A stretch of 34,257 nucleotides of DNA from Clostridium sp. Its GTDB lineage: Bacteria > Bacillota_A > Clostridia > Lachnospirales > Lachnospiraceae. Position 1 is the first letter of the stretch. Each line of letters opens with the position of its first letter. A program made the position numbers and the translations under genes. The DNA lies in assembly GCA_023666975.1 (NCBI GenBank), contig JAMPAW010000011.1:1-34257 (forward strand), written 5' to 3'. Shown here piece by piece: positions 25,273 through 32,238 of the stretch. A model generated the notes under the pieces. It was not told where the DNA came from. It saw only the letters and a list, made by a program, of their open reading frames with translations, and made no database searches.

Positions 25273-25674
25273 TCAGGCATTATTTTCTGTTGAAAGAATA
25301 TCAGACACAACGGCGTCCACTTCCTGAGTATCCTCATTTTCCGGCGTTTTCTTCTGGAAACGGTCAATCAAGTCAGGCACCATATCCAATACCTTGGTAA
25401 TCGTATCCTGATTCTTAACATTGACAAGACGGATTTGTCCGTCGCGGATTACCAGCACTGCACTGGCTGTCATTTTCCCCCCTAAACCACCTGCACCGTT
25501 GTTCTTCTGCTCGTTGGAAAATGCACCGGCAGCTACGCCGAAGCTTACATCTACCAACGGTAAAATAATCGTATCTCCAACGGTAGTCGGTTCACCTACC
25601 ACTGTCTTTGTCGTCAGGAATTTATCCATTCCCTGAAATAGTGATGCCACTGTAGTACTAAAATCATTAGCCAT
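25273..25674 (-). CDS. gerW: GerW-family sporulation protein (YtfJ-like)
   Basis: The 133-residue cytoplasmic protein matches the GerW/YtfJ family. An N-terminal helix (TTVASLFQGMDKFLTTKTVV) is followed by the conserved IILPLVDVSFGVAAGAF, a glycine-rich GAGGLGGKMTASAVLVI and the QDTITKVLDMVPDLIDRF helix. In Bacillus GerW is made in sporulating cells and needed for normal spore germination. It is 13 bp after the DUF2953 gene, the ytfI-ytfJ order. A TAGGAGGG site precedes the start. Confidence 0.9.
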   Translation of the reverse strand: MANDFSTTVASLFQGMDKFLTTKTVVGEPTTVGDTIILPLVDVSFGVAAGAFSNEQKNNGAGGLGGKMTASAVLVIRDGQIRLVNVKNQDTITKVLDMVPDLIDRFQKKTPENEDTQEVDAVVSDILSTENNA

Positions 25675-25687
25675 AACGCTTTCCCTC

Positions 25688-26620
25688 CTATGCTTCTATA
25701 ATAGTTTGTACTTTCTTTGTCACTTTTATAAGATTTTTATTCAATATAACCTTCACTATCAGCTTTACCAGACCAATCGGACGTATTTTCCCTTCCCCCT
25801 GCAAGCTGCCCTCAAAGCACGCCTGCCCAAAATCCGGATACACGGTAAAAAGACCATCATACAGCGGTAAAAACATTGCCGCCACTCCCAGAATTTCACC
25901 TGTATCCGCCGGGTCCTCCATGCCAAACCGGATAAATCCCTTAAGTTTTCCGGGTCTTATCACGGTCAGCAATTCCTTGACATAAGAAAACATATCCTTC
26001 TTTGCCAGTGCAAAACGCTGGGAGTGATATACGTTTAACAGGCTTTCCTTTTTCTTATTTATTTCCTTTAATTTCTCAATCAATTCATGAACTTTTTTTC
26101 GGAATCTGCTTATTTTATCCCGTATGCGTTCAAGCAAGGAAGATTTCTTTTGCGGCCGTCCTGGTGATGAGCGTTTCTGCTTCACCTTTGCAGTCTCATT
26201 GTCAGCGTAGTTTTCTTCAAATCTGCTAAACTCTTCCTCCCAATCGGTCACCGTTACCGCCGCCGTTTTGGTGTCTGCAGCCGTTTTTCCGGAAGTCCTT
26301 TTGTCCGGTTTCTTTTCTTCTCCGCTGCCCGAAGCAAACAATTTTCTCCCGATAAATGACAGCTTTGCACCGGTATTCGTCATCACGACCCCACCCAAAA
26401 GCTTTATCACATATTCCACCTTCTTCTCCCGGCAGGCGGCTGTCACGCTAAGCAGAACGGGAGACCATTTTACGGATATATCTGCCTGCAGCTCCGAATG
26501 GAAATTACCGGAAAACCGATAACGCACCGGGGTAAACAATACCACTGTCAATATGAAAATAAGTAATAGCAAAATCACCAGCACTACAATACCAATGATT
26601 TTCAACACTGTCAATATCAT
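25688..26620 (-). CDS. DUF2953 domain membrane protein (YtfI-like)
   Basis: The 310-residue protein has one N-terminal membrane helix (about 5-28). An extracytoplasmic or peripheral beta domain follows (VRYRFSGNFHSELQADISVKW, about 32-90), then a Lys/Arg-rich, probably helical linker (about 125-200). The DUF2953 core is at the C-terminus (GKLKGFIRFGMEDPADTGEI near 235-254, then the DFGQACFEGSLQGEGKIRP segment). It overlaps the upstream gene by 4 nt and precedes gerW. Its function is unknown; the pairing with gerW suggests sporulation. Confidence 0.8.
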   Translation of the reverse strand: MILTVLKIIGIVVLVILLLLIFILTVVLFTPVRYRFSGNFHSELQADISVKWSPVLLSVTAACREKKVEYVIKLLGGVVMTNTGAKLSFIGRKLFASGSGEEKKPDKRTSGKTAADTKTAAVTVTDWEEEFSRFEENYADNETAKVKQKRSSPGRPQKKSSLLERIRDKISRFRKKVHELIEKLKEINKKKESLLNVYHSQRFALAKKDMFSYVKELLTVIRPGKLKGFIRFGMEDPADTGEILGVAAMFLPLYDGLFTVYPDFGQACFEGSLQGEGKIRPIGLVKLIVKVILNKNLIKVTKKVQTIIEA

Positions 26621-26943
26621 CTATTCTCCTCAAAAAAATTGCTGACAGAGGTTCCCGCCTCCGAAAGGTTAACTTCTCCCACAATCCGTTTGACAAGGCG
26701 GAATGCACTTTTACGATTCCATGCCAGACCAACCACGATAAGCTCCACCTCCATTTGCCGGTATAAATCCTGCAAAAGTTCCGGATACCAGTAAATCTCC
26801 AACACCCCCTGGCCGTTCATTGGCAGAGTAATCAAAAACAGATTTAACTTGGAAGAACCGTTTTTTATCTTACGCCTTATCGACATCAGCTGAAGCTCCG
26901 ATATCTTATCTGTATATAGTTTTTCATGAAATCGGATTTTCAT
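26617..26943 (-). CDS. Small conserved-looking protein of unknown function
   Basis: The 108-residue soluble protein begins MKIRFHEKLYTDKISELQLM and has a mixed alpha-beta pattern, with hydrophobic strands NLFLITLPM and ELIVVGLAW. There is no signal peptide or recognised motif. I chose the ATG at 26943 because AGGTGA lies about 6 nt before it; a start at 26964 would overlap the upstream gene by 7 nt. Its end overlaps the DUF2953 gene by 4 nt, so the two are probably translationally coupled and may work together. Confidence 0.7.
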   Translation of the reverse strand: MKIRFHEKLYTDKISELQLMSIRRKIKNGSSKLNLFLITLPMNGQGVLEIYWYPELLQDLYRQMEVELIVVGLAWNRKSAFRLVKRIVGEVNLSEAGTSVSNFFEENR

Positions 26944-26957
26944 ACAATCACCTGAAC

Positions 26958-28370
26958 CTAACATTCCTCAGCCATCATTTCCTCCAACAGCTTTGCACAT
27001 GCCATCAGCTCACTCGGATTACCGCAGTGTCCAAGACTGTATTCAATATACTCCTCAATTTCCTGCTGTGAATTAAACAGTACTGGCATATTGGAAAACA
27101 GCGCCGCCATCACTGCCCTGTTAATTTCCTTGGCATGGGTTTCAAAAAATTCCGTCAATTGCCCGACAAGCAAATCTCTCTTCAAAGCGATATATCCGGC
27201 ATCTGCACTCTCTTCCTCCCCGTTGTTCTCTTCAAGTCCTACAAATAAACTGCCGGACAACAGCTTGGATATCCGTAAAAGATTTCCGAACATTTCCTCC
27301 GACATCAGCCACGTAATCGTCTCCTTATTGTTCGACATCACATCTGGAAGAATACTTTCAAACCGGAGAATATCCTCCCCTAACATCTCCTGAATGCCTT
27401 CAATCTCCACAAACCCCTCATCTACGGATTGCGGAATTTCACTGTTTGTCACAAAAGCGTCATGCAGACCCGTCAGCATGGAAATACAGGTTTGCGTTTC
27501 ATGCTCCTCATTTTTCTGGTAAGGTGCTGCCAGCAGTGCGGCATACAAATTATTGATTAATTCCATCGCCAGCAGATAATTGCTGACCAGTTCCGTCAAA
27601 CGGGCTGCCGTAACGGAGAACTGCTCTGTCATTGCCTGATAACCGGCCATGTCCAAATGCTTATAATCCATCTCCTCCAAAAGCCGAATCACCCCGGCAA
27701 TCTCCGGATAATCCGTTCCGTATCCTTCGGGCAGCTCCAGCAAAGCCACAGACTGCAGCATATCCACAAATCCGTCTACCGACGACTTATCCGAGCCCTT
27801 ATAAATATTCAGCGTATCCGTCAGATAATCAAAAAAACGGGTTTTGGTCATCCGTATCGGCAGCTGCCCTGTCACCATCTGAATCTTGCTGTTGACTACC
27901 ATTTTATCCCTGTCGCTAAACAGGTATTGAAATACCTTAGCAGCCAGCTCGGCTTCGTCCACTTCAATCTTTTCTCCGGTAATTCCATACTCAATGCGAT
28001 TGAGCACATACTCATAAATCTGCATCGCATCGGTATAGGCGGTGAGAACCGTCATTTTATCCGTCATTGCTTCCCTGACCGCATGAATTTCCGCTAAAGC
28101 TGTCCTGCTGTCCTCCACACCGTTTTTTTCCAAGAGCGTTTGAAACAGTAAAGTATGTATGCTCTCCATCGTCTGTGCCAAAAACGTATCTGCCGAAATC
28201 CGGCCTGTGTCCTGCTCTACCTCTTTTATCGTATAATAATTCAGTACCAGACGAATCAGGCTATACTCATAGACAGCATTGATATAAGCTCCGCCATAGA
28301 CCGGAATATTGGCTTCTATATTTTTCTGCTTTACGATTTCCCTGATTACTGTTTTGTCTTCTTTTTTCAT
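26958..28370 (-). CDS. Large helical protein of unknown function
   Basis: The 470-residue soluble, almost entirely helical protein begins MKKEDKTVIREIVKQKNIEA. It contains distinctive segments (QLPIRMTKTRFFDYLTDTLN near 168-187 and a C-terminal SLGHCGNPSELMACAKLLEE). No signal peptide, membrane helix or catalytic motif is seen. It vaguely recalls uncharacterised DUF6179-type clostridial proteins, but that is memory only. AAGGA precedes the ATG. It lies between the rhomboid-like gene and the 108-residue gene upstream of DUF2953-gerW, so a role in the same sporulation or envelope process is possible. Confidence 0.75.
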   Translation of the reverse strand: MKKEDKTVIREIVKQKNIEANIPVYGGAYINAVYEYSLIRLVLNYYTIKEVEQDTGRISADTFLAQTMESIHTLLFQTLLEKNGVEDSRTALAEIHAVREAMTDKMTVLTAYTDAMQIYEYVLNRIEYGITGEKIEVDEAELAAKVFQYLFSDRDKMVVNSKIQMVTGQLPIRMTKTRFFDYLTDTLNIYKGSDKSSVDGFVDMLQSVALLELPEGYGTDYPEIAGVIRLLEEMDYKHLDMAGYQAMTEQFSVTAARLTELVSNYLLAMELINNLYAALLAAPYQKNEEHETQTCISMLTGLHDAFVTNSEIPQSVDEGFVEIEGIQEMLGEDILRFESILPDVMSNNKETITWLMSEEMFGNLLRISKLLSGSLFVGLEENNGEEESADAGYIALKRDLLVGQLTEFFETHAKEINRAVMAALFSNMPVLFNSQQEIEEYIEYSLGHCGNPSELMACAKLLEEMMAEEC

Positions 28371-28419
28371 TGCTTCCTTTCTCCTGTACCCCTCATCTTT
28401 CTTGTCAAAAAGCTATCCT

Positions 28420-29274
28420 CTACATCTTCTTATGCGGATGCGTATAGATATGGTTGCTGCAATATTCATAATTGCCCTTGCATTTTGAACAGTAACGGAA
28501 TTCCAAGTCCGGATTATCCTCCTCTGTCTGTCCGCAGATTGCACATTTATGTCTCGTCAGAATCTGTGTCTGGCGGACCTCCCTCTTATATGCATGCCTC
28601 CGCTTTCTGTGGGCAACCGAGTTCTTTCCTTTCTTCAGCAGCAGATAAAACAGAATAAAATTAAACACAGACATAATTACGGTTACCATTCCGGCATAAT
28701 ATTGATACATTCCGTAGGAAATCACAGACACAATCAAATAGGCAATATCCAGATAACCAAGCCATTTCACCCGCACAGGAATAATAAAATACAGAAGCAC
28801 CTGCCTGTCCGGAAACAGGAATGCATATGCCAGAAACAGACTCATACACAGGTAATAAGTAGAGGTATCCGAATATTCGGCAAAAAACGCCGCCAGCTCA
28901 ACTTGTCCACACAGGCGCATAACCAGATAGGTTCCGACGACACCTAAATCCGTAAAAAGTATTCCCGAAAGAATATATACCGTATAACTGAAATCTCCCC
29001 ATGTGTTTTCCAAAGCCCGTCCGATAGATAAATAAAACATCAGCGTAATGATAAGCCAGACACTTACGGCTCCCGGCGGCATAACTATCCAGGTAATCAA
29101 ACGGTACACCTGTCCCTGCATAATCTTTTCCGGATTCAGATTAATCAAATCCAATGCTGCCGGCTGAACAATCGCAATCATATAACCCAAGGCAAATCCC
29201 ATAATCAGAATAAATGTCAGGTTAGGAATTGCAAACTTGCCATATTTTCGTTCCCACTTCGTCAAAAAATTCAT
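28420..29274 (-). CDS. Rhomboid-like membrane protein with zinc-knuckle tail
   Basis: The 284-residue protein has about six membrane segments between residues 15 and 215. The rhomboid family pattern is visible in LSIGRALENTWGDFSYTVYI (about 83-102), matching the WxxGRxxE region. The catalytic GxSG motif and a partnering membrane histidine are not found where expected, so it is probably a pseudoprotease. The C-terminal tail (about 240-284) is basic and carries HKCAICGQTEEDNPDLEFRY followed by CSKCKGNYEYCSNHIYTHPH, a likely zinc-binding module. It may bind or sort membrane clients rather than cut them. It belongs to the gerW-end gene run. Confidence 0.75.
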   Translation of the reverse strand: MNFLTKWERKYGKFAIPNLTFILIMGFALGYMIAIVQPAALDLINLNPEKIMQGQVYRLITWIVMPPGAVSVWLIITLMFYLSIGRALENTWGDFSYTVYILSGILFTDLGVVGTYLVMRLCGQVELAAFFAEYSDTSTYYLCMSLFLAYAFLFPDRQVLLYFIIPVRVKWLGYLDIAYLIVSVISYGMYQYYAGMVTVIMSVFNFILFYLLLKKGKNSVAHRKRRHAYKREVRQTQILTRHKCAICGQTEEDNPDLEFRYCSKCKGNYEYCSNHIYTHPHKKM

Positions 29275-29355
29275 CTTTCATCATCCTCATTTTATAAATG
29301 TATTTTTATTGCAGTGCAGCCGTCCGTCAGAAAACGGATAGCTGCACCCACTATA

Positions 29356-29766
29356 TCAGTCCTCATCTTCAAAATCAGGAATATCCTCCGTCCTCGGCTG
29401 TTGCAAAGGCATTTTCAAAATAAGTCCCTGCGGAAGCTCCACCTCTAACAAAGTCGGATTCCATTTTGCCAAAACGTCAAAACCAACGCCAAAAGCCTCT
29501 AACACATCTTCAATCGTGTCCTCTTCATTGACAACATATGTCTTTTCCGGACTCGCCGGCATCGTCGGTATACAAATCTCATCCCCTATCTGCAAATTAT
29601 ATACATTTACGTAAGGGTTTAAACGCATAATATCAAACAATCTAACATCATACTTCTTTGCAAGCTTATACAGTGTATCACCTGCTTCTATCACATGTAC
29701 ATATCCCCTGCATCCCACGGGACGTCTTCTCAAATCATCATCAGACGGATTTTGCTGCATATCCAT
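29356..29766 (-). CDS. LysM-domain protein without signal peptide
   Basis: The 136-residue protein has one clear LysM domain (about 22-67: YVHVIEAGDTLYKLAKKYDV then LNPYVNVYNLQIGDEICIP). A second, weaker copy follows (about 76-120: TYVVNEEDTIEDVLEAFGVG then LPQGLILKMPL). LysM binds peptidoglycan or chitin-like glycans. There is no signal peptide and the tail is acidic, so it is either cytoplasmic until cell lysis or, as with spore-coat LysM proteins such as SafA, targeted to the forespore surface from the mother cell. The nearby gerW favours the latter, which is inference. Confidence 0.8.
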   Translation of the reverse strand: MDMQQNPSDDDLRRRPVGCRGYVHVIEAGDTLYKLAKKYDVRLFDIMRLNPYVNVYNLQIGDEICIPTMPASPEKTYVVNEEDTIEDVLEAFGVGFDVLAKWNPTLLEVELPQGLILKMPLQQPRTEDIPDFEDED

Positions 29767-29792
29767 ATCGCTATATCCTAAAACGCTTTTTA

Positions 29793-30389
29793 CTATTCTA
29801 TTCCGTTCGTCTGAAAATGTTGCCTGTTTTCCGGCTTCAACGTAATTGCATAGGAATTACCCTCAAATTTATCTTCATAATATTCCATATACCCAAGAGT
29901 ATACTGCTCCAAATCGGTGACGGTAAACAAAATATAACCGGTAACGCTCTCGCCGACTTTTAGCGTAAACAGATTTTCCAAATATTCTGCGGCCCCGGTT
30001 TCCGTCCTACCATATCCGACAATGACCTTATCGGTCTCTTTTCCCTCATAATCCAATGTAAAATCCGTAATGCTCATCGCCAAATCTTCTGAGTAAGTAT
30101 TCTGCACGGTGACTTTTACGACCAGATAGGTTTTCCCTTCTTCTGCCTGATATAAACCGTCTGCAAACTGGAAGGTGCTATATTTGACTGCCTCCTCCAC
30201 CGTCACGTCGAAGAAAGCCGTACTGACCTTATCTGTCATTTCAGCCGATATCAAGCCGCCATAGCTTCTTCCATCATCAGACATCATGGAACCGTTTTTA
30301 TCCTTACTCTTTCCACACCCCGCTGTCACAGTGATGCAAAGCAAGCATAAGCATAACACCATTAAATATTTCATCTGAATCCGCATCAT
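29793..30389 (-). CDS. Lipoprotein with DUF4352-like domain
   Basis: The 198-residue protein has a short signal peptide ending in the lipobox ITVTAGC, so it is a membrane-anchored lipoprotein. The remaining part is an immunoglobulin-like beta domain of the DUF4352 type (GKTYLVVKVTVQNTYSEDLA, SITDFTLDYEG, LKVGESVTGYILFTV). I chose the ATG at 30389 because GGAGG lies 8 nt upstream; a GTG 15 nt earlier would overlap the ribosome binding site. Ligand unknown. It begins 1-2 bp after the GNAT stop, so the two are co-transcribed. Confidence 0.8.
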   Translation of the reverse strand: MMRIQMKYLMVLCLCLLCITVTAGCGKSKDKNGSMMSDDGRSYGGLISAEMTDKVSTAFFDVTVEEAVKYSTFQFADGLYQAEEGKTYLVVKVTVQNTYSEDLAMSITDFTLDYEGKETDKVIVGYGRTETGAAEYLENLFTLKVGESVTGYILFTVTDLEQYTLGYMEYYEDKFEGNSYAITLKPENRQHFQTNGIE

Positions 30390-30390
30390 T

Positions 30391-30837
30391 TCATATGCCT
30401 CCACCTATTATACCATTTTGTTCCTGCAGGTATTGTATCATTCCGGGTCCCAGCCCTTCTGTCGGTCTGGCTATAAATTTATGCTTCTCATAAAATTCTT
30501 CCCGTCCCTTTGCGCACATTAGACACAGCATCATTTCTGAATTCCCCAGCCTTAAATGCTCGGCATATTTTATCAGTGATTCCAGTACCATGGAGCCAAC
30601 TCCCAAATGCTGATATTCCGGAATCACAATCAAATCCTGCACATAACAGATTACTGCACCGTCACCGACAAGCCGGCCTATACCGACAAGGCGTTTCCCA
30701 TCATAGGCCCCTATTATATACAGACTGTTTTGCAATGCTCTCACTGCCTGTTCCTCTAACAAAGTCTTCCAATTCACCTCTGCACGGATTGCCAGATAAT
30801 CCTGTACCGTAATTGTATTTTCTCTTATTTCTATCAT
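30391..30837 (-). CDS. GNAT-family N-acetyltransferase
   Basis: This protein of about 148 residues is a single GNAT fold. It has an N-terminal helix (VNWKTLLEEQAVRALQNS), beta strands (IIGAYDGKRLVGIGRLVGDG) and the acetyl-CoA motif IPEYQHLGVGSMVLESLI (Q/RxxGxG/A type). A C-terminal MCAKGREEFYEKHKFIARP completes it. The acceptor is unknown. The start at 30837 has AAAGG four nt upstream; a GTG at 30849 overlapping the hisF stop (GTGA) is an alternative. It follows hisF by only a few bases. Confidence 0.88.
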   Translation of the reverse strand: MIEIRENTITVQDYLAIRAEVNWKTLLEEQAVRALQNSLYIIGAYDGKRLVGIGRLVGDGAVICYVQDLIVIPEYQHLGVGSMVLESLIKYAEHLRLGNSEMMLCLMCAKGREEFYEKHKFIARPTEGLGPGMIQYLQEQNGIIGGGI

Positions 30838-30845
30838 TTTACCTT

Positions 30846-31607
30846 TCACTGTCTCACACAGACATCTCTCTTCTGTAAATATTGCTTTAAATCCATAATT
30901 TCCAATTCCTTGTAATGAAACAGGGAAGCAGCCAAGGCTGCATCTGCCTTTCCCGCTGTCAGTACATCGTAAAAATGCTCTTTTGTTCCCGCGCCTCCGG
31001 AAGCAATGACCGGAACGGAAACCTTTTCACTAATCCTTCTTGTCAGCTCTATATCATAGCCGGCTTTTGTGCCATCACAGTCCATACTGGTTAAAAGTAT
31101 CTCACCAGCCCCCATTTTTTCTGCTTTCACTGCCCATTCCACGGCATCAAGTCCCACATCTATGCGGCCGCCATTTTTGTATACATTCCAACCGGAACCG
31201 TCTTCCCGCCGTCTGGCGTCAATGGCCACTACGACACACTGGCTTCCGAACTTGTCGGCCGCCTCACGGATTAACTCCGGTGAATTAATTGCCGCAGAGT
31301 TAACGGATACCTTGTCGGCACCTTCCCGCAATATTGCCCTAAAGTCATCTACGGTTCTTATTCCTCCTCCTACCGTAAACGGAATAAATACCGTTTCGGC
31401 AACGCGTCTTACCATGTCAATCACAATATTGCGTGCGTCCGAGGAGGCAGTAATATCTAAAAACACAAGTTCATCTGCGCCGGCTTCATCATACGCTTTG
31501 GCTATCTCTACCGGGTCACCAGCATCTTTTAAATTCACAAAATTGATACCCTTTACCACCCTGCCTCCGGTAACATCAAGACAGGGAATGATTCTCTTTG
31601 TATACAT
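30846..31607 (-). CDS. hisF: Imidazole glycerol phosphate synthase subunit HisF
   Basis: HisF is the cyclase that, with ammonia from HisH, converts PRFAR to imidazole glycerol phosphate and AICAR in histidine synthesis. The 253-residue TIM barrel has catalytic D11 ([16 protein letters not shown]) and D130 (VVVAIDARR), and [10 protein letters not shown] and [12 protein letters not shown] phosphate-binding loops. GGAGG in the end of hisH precedes the ATG, one base after the hisH stop. No other his gene is linked here. Confidence 0.97.
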   Translation of the reverse strand: MYTKRIIPCLDVTGGRVVKGINFVNLKDAGDPVEIAKAYDEAGADELVFLDITASSDARNIVIDMVRRVAETVFIPFTVGGGIRTVDDFRAILREGADKVSVNSAAINSPELIREAADKFGSQCVVVAIDARRREDGSGWNVYKNGGRIDVGLDAVEWAVKAEKMGAGEILLTSMDCDGTKAGYDIELTRRISEKVSVPVIASGGAGTKEHFYDVLTAGKADAALAASLFHYKELEIMDLKQYLQKRDVCVRQ

Positions 31608-31608
31608 A

Positions 31609-32238
31609 TCAATGGCCCTCCTTTGGCGGAGAACTCACTCCGATAAAGTTCTCAAGTATCTTCAGCCCGACTTTGCTGCTTTTTTCCGGGTGAAACTGGC
31701 ATGCGTATATGTTATCCTTCTCTACACTGGCATGAATCAATGTAGAATAAAAAGTAGTGGCCGCCACTTCGTTCTCGTCGGCCGCTTTCAGATAATAGGA
31801 ATGCACAAAATAGACATAGGGTTTTCCCTCTATTCCCCGAAACAGCGTAGCATCCTGCCGGATATCCAAAGAATTCCAGCCCATATGCGGTATCTTAAGT
31901 CCCGGTTTATCGGGAATCCGCTTAATTGTTCCCTTTAGTAATCCAAGCCCCGCAACACCCGGTGCCTCGTCACTGCTCTCATATAACATCTGCAAACCGA
32001 GACAGATTCCCAAAAAAGGAATTCCTCTGTCTACGACGTCATAAATCACCCGGTCCAGTCCGCTGTCCCTTAGACGCTTCATTGCATCGCCAAAGCTTCC
32101 AACCCCCGGCAGTATAACCTTTTCACTCTCCAAAATCTGATCCCGGTCCTTCGTCGTCACGGTTTCCTGACCGAGATATCGCAGAGCCTTTTCCACACTT
32201 TTCATATTGCCGGCATCATAATCCAGTATTGCTATCAT
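31609..32238 (-). CDS. hisH: Imidazole glycerol phosphate synthase subunit HisH
   Basis: HisH is the glutaminase partner of HisF. The 209-residue class I glutamine amidotransferase has the catalytic triad C79 ([13 protein letters not shown]), H183 and E185 (QFHPEKSS), plus the oxyanion-loop [10 protein letters not shown]. Its start overlaps the acidic protein gene by 4 nt, so translation is probably coupled. The hisH-hisF pair has split off from any full his operon. Confidence 0.97.
   Translation of the reverse strand: MIAILDYDAGNMKSVEKALRYLGQETVTTKDRDQILESEKVILPGVGSFGDAMKRLRDSGLDRVIYDVVDRGIPFLGICLGLQMLYESSDEAPGVAGLGLLKGTIKRIPDKPGLKIPHMGWNSLDIRQDATLFRGIEGKPYVYFVHSYYLKAADENEVAATTFYSTLIHASVEKDNIYACQFHPEKSSKVGLKILENFIGVSSPPKEGH

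Noticed and set aside
29314..29347. GTGCAGC...GCTGCAC hairpin after the LysM gene as a terminator
   Set aside because: The stem is good (with an inner TCCGT/ACGGA pairing) but neither side has a T run, and the genes on both sides are on the same strand with close spacing. It may be a processing hairpin only.
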